Origin: Actinobacillus sp. | Lineage (GTDB): Bacteria; Pseudomonadota; Gammaproteobacteria; Enterobacterales; Pasteurellaceae | DNA: 27,273 nt | Assembly (NCBI GenBank): GCA_020026115.1 | Contig: JAHHQY010000017.1 | Location: 1-27,273 of the forward strand | Direction: 5' to 3' | In this document: positions 8,045 through 15,989 of the stretch, one piece after another | How the letters are laid out: every line of letters starts with the position of its first letter | How positions within the stretch are numbered: position 1 is the first letter of the stretch | Translations under genes and position numbers: made by a program | The notes under the pieces: generated by a model | What the model saw: the letters and a program-made list of their open reading frames with translations, nothing else | The model's database searches: none | What the model was told of the DNA's origin: nothing

Positions 8045-9247
8045 TTAAACGTTTAATAAAATTCGCGTTGGGTCTTCAAGTAAGGCTTTAATGGTCACTA
8101 AAAATCCGACGCTTTCACGGCCATCAATTAAGCGATGGTCATAGCTTAAAGCAAGATACATCATAGGGCGAATAACCACTTCCCCATTTAATGCAATTGG
8201 GCGATCTTGAATGGCATGCATGCCTAAAATAGCACTTTGTGGTGGGTTAATAATTGGCGTAGACATCAAAGAGCCAAACACCCCACCGTTAGTAATGGTA
8301 AAATTCCCGCCCGTTAAATCTTCAACAGTGAGCTTTCCTTCTTGTCCTTTAATTGCTAAGGCTTTGATTTCTTCCTCAATTTCCGCCATGGATTTTTGGT
8401 CGCAATCACGCAATACTGGGGTCACCAAACCGCGAGGCGTTGAAACGGCAATGCTAATATCAAAATAATTATGATAAAGCACATCATCGCCATCAATACT
8501 TGCGTTAATTTCAGGATAACGTTTTAAGGCTTCCACCACGGCTTTAACGTAAAAAGACATAAAGCCTAAGCGCACGCCATGTTGTTTTTCAAATTGTTCG
8601 CCATATTTTTTGCGTAAATTTTTAATTGGCAACATATCCACTTCGTTAAAGGTTGTCAGCATCGCCGTATTATTTTTCGCTTCCAATAATCGCTCTGCAA
8701 TGCGTTTACGAAGACGTGTCATCGGTACGCGTTTTTCTTCTCGCGCCGAAAAAGTGCTTTCTTGCACAGAGGCTGTGGGCGCGTTATGAAGGTTTTGGCT
8801 TGGTTTTTCTTTTTGCTGATTTAAATAAGCTTCAATATCTTCTTTGGTTATGCGTCCATGTTCGCCTGTTCCTTGAACATCGCTTAATTTTAAATCATGT
8901 TGCGCTAAAAGACGGCGAATCGCAGGGGTTGCAAAACTGTCTTTTTCATTTTCTTTTTCATTTTTATTTTTATTTTTATTTATCTCATCTCGTTTTGTGT
9001 CTGGCGCAACCGCTTTCACTTTACCAAGTAACTGCTGGCTGACCACGCAAGCCCCTTCCCCTTCTTCGATGGACGCTAAAATGCCATCGCCTAAAGCAGG
9101 CACTTCTAAAACGACTTTGTCGGTTTCAATTTCCACCAACACTTCGTCACGCTTGATGGTATCGCCTACTTTTTTATGCCATGTGACGACCAACGCATCG
9201 GCGACAGATTCCGGTAATTGTGGCGTAAGAATGTCAAAATCTTGCAT
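8045..9247 (-). CDS. sucB: 2-oxoglutarate dehydrogenase E2, dihydrolipoyl succinyltransferase
   Basis: A 400-residue E2 core enzyme (E. coli 405) that transfers succinyl groups from lipoamide to CoA. The lipoyl domain is at about 1-78, with the modified lysine K44 in ETDKVVLEV. A peripheral subunit-binding domain lies at about 106-142 (FATPAIRRLLAQHDL ... GEHGRITKEDIEAYL). The C-terminal catalytic domain ends with SYDHRLIDGRES, where H371 and D375 are the active-site pair. The linker at 87-104 is an unusual Lys/Asn/Glu run encoded by a T-rich hexanucleotide repeat (on the plus strand about 8942-8984). sucB follows sucA by 50 bases, and that gap holds one copy of the window's repeated motif. 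E3 (lpd) and sucCD are not here. One motif copy lies in the second linker and encodes FSARE. Confidence 0.96.
   Translation of the reverse strand: MQDFDILTPQLPESVADALVVTWHKKVGDTIKRDEVLVEIETDKVVLEVPALGDGILASIEEGEGACVVSQQLLGKVKAVAPDTKRDEINKNKNKNEKENEKDSFATPAIRRLLAQHDLKLSDVQGTGEHGRITKEDIEAYLNQQKEKPSQNLHNAPTASVQESTFSAREEKRVPMTRLRKRIAERLLEAKNNTAMLTTFNEVDMLPIKNLRKKYGEQFEKQHGVRLGFMSFYVKAVVEALKRYPEINASIDGDDVLYHNYFDISIAVSTPRGLVTPVLRDCDQKSMAEIEEEIKALAIKGQEGKLTVEDLTGGNFTITNGGVFGSLMSTPIINPPQSAILGMHAIQDRPIALNGEVVIRPMMYLALSYDHRLIDGRESVGFLVTIKALLEDPTRILLNV
8942..8984 (-). repeat. Imperfect hexanucleotide repeat in the sucB linker
   Basis: On the plus strand the DNA is a 6-base periodic T-rich run of the type CATTTT/CTTTTT, with three perfect ATTTTT units at 8960-8977. 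In the gene it encodes alternating Lys/Asn and Glu residues (about 89-102) of the interdomain linker. Six-base units keep the frame, so copy-number change would alter only linker length. Confidence 0.75.
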
Positions 9248-9297
9248 ATTTTTTCCTTTTTATTTTCGTGCGCCCTTTTTTCGGCGCGAGTTGTGTT

Positions 9298-12060
9298 TTA
9301 ATGAATGCCTAACGCTTCCAGCACTAAGGCTTGTTGCTGAGCTTGATGCACATTTAAGAAGCCCACCGCAGGGGCTGCCGAGGCTTTTCGTCCTACGAAA
9401 TGTAAAGGCGCATTGGCTAAGTTGTGCTGTAATTCATCACGAATGTATTGCCATGCCCCTTGATTTTTCGGCTCTTCTTGGCACCAAATAAAGGTTTTCG
9501 CTTGTGGATATTGAGCTAAAATTTCCGCAATTTCAGCTTGCGGATAAGGATAAAGTTGCTCTAGGCGTATAATAGCAATATGGTTTAAATGACGGGCGCG
9601 TCGTTCTGCTAACAAATCGTAATACACTTTCCCCGTACAGAAAACCACTCGCTCAACCTGTTCCGCTGGCACCTTATCGATTTCAGCCAGCACTTTTTGA
9701 AATTGACCTTGTAAACAATCTTCAATGCTCGACACCGCTAAAGGGTGGCGCAATAAAGATTTTGGCGTAAAGACCACCAACGGGCGACGTAAGTGAGCTA
9801 AAATTTGACGACGCAATAAATGATAGATTTGCGCGGGCGTTGTCGGTTGGCAAACTTGCATATTTTGTTCCGCGCATAATTGCAAATAACGCTCAATTCG
9901 CGCCGAAGAATGTTCCGGCCCTTGCCCTTCAAAACCATGAGGCAATAACAAGGTTAAACCATTCATACGTTGCCATTTTTGTTCGCCTGAACTAATAAAT
10001 TGGTCAATCACAACTTGCGCGCCATTTGCAAAATCACCAAATTGCCCTTCCCATAAAGTTAAGGTTTTCGGCGCACTGCTGGCATAGCCGTATTCAAAAG
10101 CTAATACCGCTTCTTCGGAAAGGACGGAATCCCAAACTTCAAATGTGCCTTGATCGGCCGTTAAATGTTGAAGGGGTAAATACACTTCGGCATTTTCTTG
10201 ATGATGCAACACGCTATGTCGATGAGAAAATGTTGCACGTCCCGCATCTTCACCCGATAAACGAATTGCATTTTTTTGCGCTAAAATCGTCGCGTAAGCC
10301 ATACTTTCGCCCATTCCCCAATCGAAAGGTTTTTCGCCTTGCGCCATAAGTTGACGATCTTGATACACTTTTTTCACGCGTGAATGAAGCTGATGAGAAG
10401 GTGGCACAGTTGAGATTTTTTCAGCCAACTCTTGAAATTCTGCTTTAGATATTGCCTTAACTTTTTGTTCGCTTTCTTGGCTTAAATATTTTTCTGACCA
10501 ATATCGACCTTTTTCAGCACTTTCTCGCCATTCATCGAAAACGGGTTTATCTTGCTCTAAACGCGTGCGATAAGCGTTTTGTAAATCACTTAACGCGCTG
10601 TCCGTAAGAAGATTTTGCTCTCTTAATTTGTCGGCATAAATTTTAGCCACAATCGGATGCGTTTTAATTTTTTGATACATTAAAGGTTGCGTCATCGCAG
10701 GTTCATCGGCTTCATTATGACCATGACGACGATAAGAGACTAAATCAATAAAAATATCTTTATGGAAACGTTGACGATAGGCTACGGCAATACGCGCAGC
10801 ATAAACCACCGCTTCGGCATCATCGCCGTTCACATGTAAAACAGGCGCATTGATCATTTTCGCCACATCGGTTGCATATTGCATAGAGCGCGTATCTTGC
10901 ACATTGGATGTGGTAAAGCCAATTTGGTTATTGATCACAAGGCGAATACTTCCGCCGACTTGATAGCCTCGCACTTGCGACATATTCAAGGTTTCTTGCA
11001 CCACGCCTTGCCCTGCAATAGCAGAATCGCCATGCACTGTTACAGCTAGAACTTTTTCTCGCTCTTTATCTGCGATGCGATCTTGTCTTGCTCGCACCAT
11101 ACCTTGCACAACAGGGCTGACAATTTCTAAATGAGAGGGGTTGTAAGCTAAGGTTAAATGCACTCGCCCATCTTGGGTTTGCATATCCGCAGATAAACCT
11201 TGATGATATTTCACATCGCCCGAACCTAAACAAGTATGTTGACCTGCAAACTCAGCACATAACTCTGTGGCTTTTTTGCCTAATACGTTCACTAACATAT
11301 TTAAGCGTCCACGATGAGCCATACCGAATACGACTTCTTGCACGCCTTTTGCGCCACTTGCGCGAATAAGCTCTTTGACTAATAAAATAAAGGCATCACT
11401 TCCTTCCAGAGAAAAGCGTTTCGCTCCTGGAAATTTTGCCCCTAAATAACGCTCTAAACCGTCTGCACTCACTAATTCTTGTAAAAATTGCTGTTTTTCG
11501 GCCAAGGTAAAGGTTGCTTTCGGCCAATTTTCCATTTGTGCTTGCAACCATTGGCGTTCAACCTCGTCTAAATGCATAAATTCTGCGCTAAGATGACCGC
11601 AATAAGTTTGTTGTAATTTTTGAGCTAATTCAGCAATGCTTAATTCTTCCGCTTGAAAATATTGCCCCTTTAAGGGCATTTTTTGCGATGGGCTTAAACC
11701 ATATGCGGAAAAATCTAATGCTTGAATACTTGGGGGAAGGTGAAGAGGGTTAATATCTGCGTAAAGATGGGCTTTTTGTAAATAATTTTGCAACCATTGC
11801 CAAGCGTTTAAAGAAACATCTTCGCTGGAATTTGTTACTCGCACCGAATTTTTTGCTTGCGCTTGCATCATTTGACGAATCGCTGAATGTTTTATTTCAG
11901 CTTGAGCCAACGGTGGAAACTGACGAAAAATTTCCTGCCAACTTTCGTCTACCGAGGTCGGGTCGTCAAGAAAAGATTCATAAAGATCTTCAATATAATG
12001 TTGATTTGCTCCCCCTAAGGCGCTAGAGGCGAGCCATTCTTGCATAACGGGTTGTTTCAT
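9298..12060 (-). CDS. sucA: 2-oxoglutarate dehydrogenase E1 component
   Basis: A 920-residue thiamine-diphosphate enzyme (E. coli 933) that decarboxylates 2-oxoglutarate and succinylates the E2 lipoyl group. The N-terminal segment MQEWLASSALGGANQHYIEDLYESFLDDPTSV is typical of the E1 N-terminus that binds E2. Conserved parts include MAHRGRLNMLVNVLGK, HGDSAIAGQGVVQETLNMS, INNQIGFTT (cofactor region) and RRHGHNEADEPAMTQP. The transketolase-like C-terminal half has LPHGFEGQGPEHSSARIERYLQLCAEQNM. The SSARI within it is encoded by one copy of the window's repeated motif (9898-9906). The gene lies directly before sucB in the same direction. A TATAAT box lies about 40 bases upstream of the ATG, so the pair probably has its own promoter. 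Confidence 0.97.
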   Translation of the reverse strand: MKQPVMQEWLASSALGGANQHYIEDLYESFLDDPTSVDESWQEIFRQFPPLAQAEIKHSAIRQMMQAQAKNSVRVTNSSEDVSLNAWQWLQNYLQKAHLYADINPLHLPPSIQALDFSAYGLSPSQKMPLKGQYFQAEELSIAELAQKLQQTYCGHLSAEFMHLDEVERQWLQAQMENWPKATFTLAEKQQFLQELVSADGLERYLGAKFPGAKRFSLEGSDAFILLVKELIRASGAKGVQEVVFGMAHRGRLNMLVNVLGKKATELCAEFAGQHTCLGSGDVKYHQGLSADMQTQDGRVHLTLAYNPSHLEIVSPVVQGMVRARQDRIADKEREKVLAVTVHGDSAIAGQGVVQETLNMSQVRGYQVGGSIRLVINNQIGFTTSNVQDTRSMQYATDVAKMINAPVLHVNGDDAEAVVYAARIAVAYRQRFHKDIFIDLVSYRRHGHNEADEPAMTQPLMYQKIKTHPIVAKIYADKLREQNLLTDSALSDLQNAYRTRLEQDKPVFDEWRESAEKGRYWSEKYLSQESEQKVKAISKAEFQELAEKISTVPPSHQLHSRVKKVYQDRQLMAQGEKPFDWGMGESMAYATILAQKNAIRLSGEDAGRATFSHRHSVLHHQENAEVYLPLQHLTADQGTFEVWDSVLSEEAVLAFEYGYASSAPKTLTLWEGQFGDFANGAQVVIDQFISSGEQKWQRMNGLTLLLPHGFEGQGPEHSSARIERYLQLCAEQNMQVCQPTTPAQIYHLLRRQILAHLRRPLVVFTPKSLLRHPLAVSSIEDCLQGQFQKVLAEIDKVPAEQVERVVFCTGKVYYDLLAERRARHLNHIAIIRLEQLYPYPQAEIAEILAQYPQAKTFIWCQEEPKNQGAWQYIRDELQHNLANAPLHFVGRKASAAPAVGFLNVHQAQQQALVLEALGIH

Positions 12061-12097
12061 TTGACCTATCCTGTGTCATCAATGTTAGTGGCGGATT

Positions 12098-12103
12098 ATT
12101 ATA
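12098..12103 (-). promoter_or_regulatory. Putative -10 element of the sucAB promoter
   Basis: A perfect TATAAT on the minus strand, 38 bases before the sucA ATG. The region 17 bases upstream does not resemble TTGACA, so the promoter may need an activator. It follows the ycbL terminator, which supports an independent sucAB unit. Confidence 0.5.
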
Positions 12104-12129
12104 CCTTGATTTTTAAGCAAAATCCTATG

Positions 12130-12152
12130 AAAAAAAAAGGCGAAATTTTCGC
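12130..12152 (-). terminator. Probable terminator of the YcbL-type hydrolase gene
   Basis: On the minus strand GCGAA/TTCGC forms a 5-bp stem with a 3-base loop (12140-12152). It is followed directly by CC and nine T bases. It lies 28 bases past the hydrolase stop codon. The stem is short, but the T-run is strong. Confidence 0.6.
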
Positions 12153-12179
12153 TTTAAACGTCAATTTCACCTGTCTTTT

Positions 12180-12806
12180 TTATAAAAATGGGTTGTGTTT
12201 TTTCTCTGCGCCAAGGGTTGTTGGCTGGCCATGTCCTGCAATAATGATGACCTCATCACCTAAAGGGAACAATTTCTCTCGAATGGCGTTTAATAAATCT
12301 TGATGATTACCTTGCGGAAAATCTGTTCGGCCAATACTTTGCTTAAATAAAACATCGCCCGTAAAAGCGACTTTTTTCTCGCGCAAATAAAAGCCAACAT
12401 GCCCTGGCGTATGCCCTGATAAATGCAACACCTCAAAGCGCATTTTGCCTATTTCCAACACTTCGCCATCAGTATCTAAAAAGCGATCAGGTAAAAACGC
12501 TTCAACCTTTGGTAAACCAAACTGTTGTGCTTGCAAGGCTAAATTATCTAACCAAAATTTATCGCGACTTTGCGGCCCTAAAATCGGCGCGTTAAAATGC
12601 GCTTTTAAAGCCATTGCTGCGCCCACATGATCTAAATGCCCATGGGTTAATAAAATGCCTTGCACCTTTAAGCCTAAACTTTCCACCCGCTGAATAATTT
12701 TTTCAGCATCGCCACCTGGGTCAATAATTGCGCTATTTTTCTCTTCGTCCCAAACTAAACTACAATTTTGTTGAAACGCCGTAACAGGCAAAATTTCTAC
12801 ATTCAT
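12180..12806 (-). CDS. YcbL-type metallo-beta-lactamase-fold hydrolase (glyoxalase II-like)
   Basis: A 208-residue cytoplasmic metallo-hydrolase. The metal-binding motif HxHxDH is H55-G-H-L-D-H60. It is followed by the later ligands in LHLSGHTPGHVGFY, FTGDVLFKQSIGRTD and the C-terminal IIAGHGQPTT. Length and sequence fit the E. coli YcbL group (215 residues), a type II glyoxalase relative that hydrolyses S-D-lactoylglutathione. It lacks the long C-terminal substrate domain of classic GloB. The true substrate is not settled by sequence. The ATG has an AAGGAAG ribosome binding site. A hairpin made of two facing motif copies separates it from the upstream norM-like gene. The order hydrolase-sucA-sucB resembles the arrangement I recall in Haemophilus influenzae. 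Confidence 0.87.
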   Translation of the reverse strand: MNVEILPVTAFQQNCSLVWDEEKNSAIIDPGGDAEKIIQRVESLGLKVQGILLTHGHLDHVGAAMALKAHFNAPILGPQSRDKFWLDNLALQAQQFGLPKVEAFLPDRFLDTDGEVLEIGKMRFEVLHLSGHTPGHVGFYLREKKVAFTGDVLFKQSIGRTDFPQGNHQDLLNAIREKLFPLGDEVIIIAGHGQPTTLGAEKKHNPFL

Positions 12807-12823
12807 TTTTCTTCCTTAAAACA

Positions 12824-12865
12824 CACTCGCGCCGAAATTTTTCTGCTCATTTTTCGGCGCGAGTG
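12824..12865. terminator. 14-bp inverted repeat of the TCGGCGCGA motif between norM and the hydrolase
   Basis: CACTCGCGCCGAAA (12824-12837) and TTTCGGCGCGAGTG (12852-12865) are perfectly complementary around a 14-base loop. The hairpin begins 7 bases after the norM-like stop codon and ends 18 bases before the hydrolase ATG. On the minus strand only TGTTTTAAGG follows, so any termination would be partial. Confidence 0.55.
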
Positions 12866-12871
12866 ACTTTG

Positions 12872-14269
12872 TTATTCGTTGTTATGTTGCAAGCGTTTTA
12901 ATAAAACGTCTTTCGGTAAGCGCTGAATATCGCGCAAACGGCGCATTAAAAGCACGGCCGCAACGGTTAAACTCACTAAAAAGGCAATCCAAAATCCTTC
13001 TGCGCCCAAACTTGGCATAAGCCAATCTGTACGAGAAAGTACGTAACCTAAAGGGATACCGATCACCCAATAGCAAAATAGCGTAATAAATAAAATGGAT
13101 TTTGTATCTTTATATCCGCGCAATGCCCCGCTGGTAATCACTTGAATCGTATCAGAAAATTGATATAACGCCGTTAAAATTAAAAGGCTTGCTGCCATCA
13201 TCACCACTTCTTTATTGGAAACGAAAACATAAGCAATATTGACGCGGAAAAGACAAATTGCCGTGGCGGCAAAGAGTGCTAACACCAAGCCAACGACCAA
13301 AGCTAAATAGCCGATTTCTTTTGCTCCCTCAGGACTGCCCTCTCCTAGGCGTTGACCGACCATAATGGTTGTAGCCATACTTAAGGAAAGAGGCAAAATA
13401 AATAAAGTCGAACTTGTATTTAGTGCAATTTGGTGACTTGCGACAACATTTGTCCCCAAAGGCGCTAGTAATAAAGAACTTAAGGCAAATAGCATCACTT
13501 CACTACAAATCGCTAAAGCAATAGGTAAACCTAAACGCAATAATTCGCCAATAGTTTGCCAGTTTGGTTTTTCAAAAAGATGATCGAACACCTTTAAATC
13601 TCGTTGACTTGGCGCACGACGACAATAGGCTATCATCATTAAGCCCATCGCCCAGTTCACAATCGCGGTTGCAAAACCACATCCCACCGCACCAAAAGCC
13701 GGCAGGCCAAATTTACCGTAAATGAAAATATAGTTAAGGGGAATATTTATCATTAAACCGAAAAAGGCAATCACCATCGCGGGTTTTGTTTTAGCGATAC
13801 CGTCATTTAAGCCACGAAAGTTAATCATCAATAAAAAACCTGGCATTCCCCAAAGCATCACGTCTAAATAGCCTTGAGTAATATGAGCAAGACGCGGTTC
13901 AAGCTCCATAAATTGAATTACATAATAACTGTAATGCACAAGTAAGCCTAAAATAATGCTACAACCAATCACCAGCCACAAACCTTGACGAATTTGATGA
14001 GCAATTTTATCGCGCTTTCCTGCGCCATTTAAATAAGACACCGTTGGCGGTAAGGCTAAAAGTAAGCCATTACCAAATAAAATTAACGGCAACCAAATAG
14101 AGGCCGCAACCGCAATAGCCGCCATATCCGTTGCACTTACGCGCCCGGACATAATGGTATCAACTAAGCTCATTGATGTTTGAGCAAGTTGGGCAAAAAA
14201 AATCGGTGTCGCTAAAGCTAATAAGCGTTTCACCTGATTTTGGTAATATTTAATTTGCTCTAATTTCAT
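12872..14269 (-). CDS. norM: MATE-family multidrug efflux pump (NorM-like)
   Basis: A 465-residue inner membrane transporter with about 12 hydrophobic segments, the usual length and topology of NorM (Na+- or H+-coupled export of cationic drugs and dyes). Typical MATE features are the N-terminal LATPIFFAQLAQTSMSLVDTIMSGRVSATDMAAIAVAASIW region, the repeat of this fold in the second half (LRLGLPIALAICSEVMLFALSSLLLAPLGTNVVASHQIALNTSS), and GQRLGEGSPEGAKEIG. The gene is divergent from ribE, with 76 bases between the starts, an order I also recall from Haemophilus influenzae. It is followed by the inverted repeat at 12824-12865. Substrates cannot be read from the sequence. Confidence 0.9.
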   Translation of the reverse strand: MKLEQIKYYQNQVKRLLALATPIFFAQLAQTSMSLVDTIMSGRVSATDMAAIAVAASIWLPLILFGNGLLLALPPTVSYLNGAGKRDKIAHQIRQGLWLVIGCSIILGLLVHYSYYVIQFMELEPRLAHITQGYLDVMLWGMPGFLLMINFRGLNDGIAKTKPAMVIAFFGLMINIPLNYIFIYGKFGLPAFGAVGCGFATAIVNWAMGLMMIAYCRRAPSQRDLKVFDHLFEKPNWQTIGELLRLGLPIALAICSEVMLFALSSLLLAPLGTNVVASHQIALNTSSTLFILPLSLSMATTIMVGQRLGEGSPEGAKEIGYLALVVGLVLALFAATAICLFRVNIAYVFVSNKEVVMMAASLLILTALYQFSDTIQVITSGALRGYKDTKSILFITLFCYWVIGIPLGYVLSRTDWLMPSLGAEGFWIAFLVSLTVAAVLLMRRLRDIQRLPKDVLLKRLQHNNE

Positions 14270-14285
14270 AAACCTTCCGAATTTT

Positions 14286-14294
14286 TGCTATAAT
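14286..14294 (+). promoter_or_regulatory. Extended -10 element of the ribE promoter
   Basis: TTGCTATAAT ends here with a perfect TATAAT at 14289-14294 preceded by TGC, the extended -10 pattern. The ribE ATG lies about 51 bases downstream. The -35 position is poor, as is common with extended -10 promoters. The leader is too short to hold an FMN riboswitch. Confidence 0.5.
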
Positions 14295-14345
14295 GCAAGA
14301 AAATTTTTTTGTTTTTTAATTTCAATTTAATTAAGTGAGAATGTT

Positions 14346-14960
14346 ATGTTTACAGGTATTGTACAAGGAACTGCCCCTGTTGTGGCCATTGATGAAAAGG
14401 TTAATTTTAGAACACAAACCATTAAAATGCCACAGCATTTATTAAAAGATTTACAACTTGGTGCTTCCGTTGCGAATAACGGTGTTTGCTTAACCGTAAC
14501 GAAAATTGAAGGTGATTTAATCAGCTTTGATTTAATGCAAGAAACCTTAAAATTAACCAATTTAAGCCAGCTTGTCGTTGGTGATTCCGTCAATATTGAA
14601 CGCGCCATGCAAATGGGAAGCGAAATTGGTGGACATTTACTTTCAGGTCACGTTTACGGTATGGCTAAAGTTGTTGAAAAAATTCCAAGCGAAAATAACG
14701 TTCAACTTTGGTTTGAAATGCCCAACAAAGATAGTATGAAATATGTTCTACGCAAAGGTTTTATCGCTATTGATGGTATCAGCTTAACCATTGGCGATGT
14801 TACAGAACAACGTTTTTGCGTAAATTTAATCCCTGAAACTTTACAACGCACTTTAATTGATCAACGCGAAATTGGAAGTTTCGTCAATATTGAAATTGAC
14901 CCACAAACCCAAGCCGTTGTTGATACCGTCGAACGTTATTTATCTGAACGTCCTCTTTAA
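14346..14960 (+). CDS. ribE: Riboflavin synthase alpha subunit
   Basis: A 204-residue enzyme (E. coli 213) that dismutates two 6,7-dimethyl-8-ribityllumazine molecules into riboflavin and the pyrimidine precursor. It has the family's two tandem lumazine-binding barrels: residues about 1-97 starting MFTGIVQGTAPV with NNGVCLTV, and about 98-195 with GHLLSGHVYG and AIDGISLTIGDV. The start is fixed by the invariant MFTGI. The gene is E. coli ribC in older naming. It is a single-gene unit with its own putative promoter and a strong terminator, divergent from the MATE pump gene. Other riboflavin genes are not in the window. Confidence 0.95.
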   Translation: MFTGIVQGTAPVVAIDEKVNFRTQTIKMPQHLLKDLQLGASVANNGVCLTVTKIEGDLISFDLMQETLKLTNLSQLVVGDSVNIERAMQMGSEIGGHLLSGHVYGMAKVVEKIPSENNVQLWFEMPNKDSMKYVLRKGFIAIDGISLTIGDVTEQRFCVNLIPETLQRTLIDQREIGSFVNIEIDPQTQAVVDTVERYLSERPL

Positions 14961-14973
14961 CCTTTCATCAAAT

Positions 14974-15003
14974 AAAAAAGCACATTTCAGCATGTGCTTT
15001 TTT
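14974..15003. terminator. Bidirectional terminator between ribE and prmA
   Basis: AAAAAAGCACAT (14974-14985) pairs perfectly with ATGTGCTTTTTT (14992-15003) around a 6-base loop. A-run and T-run ends allow it to act for ribE (plus) and prmA (minus, stop at 15038). Confidence 0.9.
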
Positions 15004-15037
15004 CTCTTTTAATCATCTTATTTTTCGGCGCGAAGCG

Positions 15038-15916
15038 TTATTTTAAAATGCCGGTAATGCGACACCATTCGTCATTTTCCGCAACGGGATCTAACTCAAA
15101 CTTCTGTTTATAGGTTTCACACACGCTCAAGGCCTGCGTGGTTAAAATACCCGATAAACCTAAATGGCCTTTTTCTTTCACTAAGGTGCTAATTGTTGGA
15201 TAAAGTTCTTTTAATGGCCCCGCTAAAATATTTGCCACTACCACTTCTGCTTGCATATCTTTAGGTGCATCTTCCGCTAAATATAAATCGAAACGATCGG
15301 CTACACCATTTTGTTCTGCATTGCTTTTACTTGCGATAATTGCTTGCGGATCAATATCAATACCAATGGCTTTTTCTGCGCCTAATTTTAAAGCTGCGAT
15401 GGCTAAAATACCGGAACCACAACCAAAATCAATTACTGTTTTTCCCGCTAAATCTAAACTTTCTAACCATTCTAAACAAAGTGCTGTCGTTGGATGCGTC
15501 CCTGTGCCAAAAGCTAAACCTGGGTCAAGCATAACATTAACGGCATTTTCATCTGGAATTTCACGCCAACTTGGGCAAATCCATAAACGTTGACCGAATT
15601 TCATTGGATGGAAATTGTCCATCCATTCTCTTTCCCAATCTTTATCTTCTATTTGCTCAACTTTATAAGCCTTGTCGGTTAAATAGTTAGCCTCTTGTAA
15701 TGCTTTTACAATGCTTGCCATATCGGTTTCAGCATCAAATAATGCGACAACGTCCGTATTTCCCCAAAGACGCGTCTCCCCTGGTAAGGGTTCAAAAATC
15801 GGAGTATCTTGGCTATCCATAAAGGTGACAGAAACTGAACCTAACTCTGCTAAAAAATCGCTTAATTGTTCGGCTTCTGTATTATTACTATTAATTCTAA
15901 TTTGTAACCACGCCAT
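15038..15916 (-). CDS. prmA: Ribosomal protein L11 methyltransferase
   Basis: A 292-residue cytoplasmic methyltransferase (E. coli PrmA 293) that trimethylates ribosomal protein L11. The N-terminal substrate-recognition domain (MAWLQIRINSNNTEAEQLSDFL) is followed by the PrmA signature LDPGLAFGTGTHPTTALCLEWL. The SAM-binding motif is VIDFGCGSGILAIAALKLGA, and the later conserved VVANILAGPL holds the N-[IL]-L motif. The start is set by the conserved MAWLQ. The gene follows recN on the same strand, but a terminator at 15945-15972 lies between. One copy of the window's repeated motif lies just past its stop codon (15025-15033). Confidence 0.96.
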   Translation of the reverse strand: MAWLQIRINSNNTEAEQLSDFLAELGSVSVTFMDSQDTPIFEPLPGETRLWGNTDVVALFDAETDMASIVKALQEANYLTDKAYKVEQIEDKDWEREWMDNFHPMKFGQRLWICPSWREIPDENAVNVMLDPGLAFGTGTHPTTALCLEWLESLDLAGKTVIDFGCGSGILAIAALKLGAEKAIGIDIDPQAIIASKSNAEQNGVADRFDLYLAEDAPKDMQAEVVVANILAGPLKELYPTISTLVKEKGHLGLSGILTTQALSVCETYKQKFELDPVAENDEWCRITGILK

Positions 15917-15944
15917 AATTTTTCCTTGTGTTCTGTCAAATAAA

Positions 15945-15972
15945 AAGAGCGGTATGGTAAAGCACCGCCCTT
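15945..15972 (-). terminator. Terminator downstream of recN
   Basis: AAGAGCGGT (15945-15953) pairs with ACCGCCCTT (15964-15972) with one internal mismatch and a 10-base loop. On the minus strand it is followed by TTTTTA. It lies 18 bases past the recN stop codon. Confidence 0.75.
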
Positions 15973-15989
15973 AAAAATTCAATGTTAAA

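Noticed and set aside
8653..9042. Open frame on the plus strand opposite sucB (129 residues), rich in Phe/Tyr
   Set aside because: It is the mirror of the sucB linker repeat and lipoyl domain, with no independent support.
12061..12120. CRP site upstream of sucA (TGATGACACA region)
   Set aside because: The half-sites are at the wrong spacing, and the match to TGTGA-N6-TCACA is poor.
14295..14345. FMN riboswitch before ribE
   Set aside because: The leader of about 50 bases is AT-rich and far too short for the conserved FMN aptamer.
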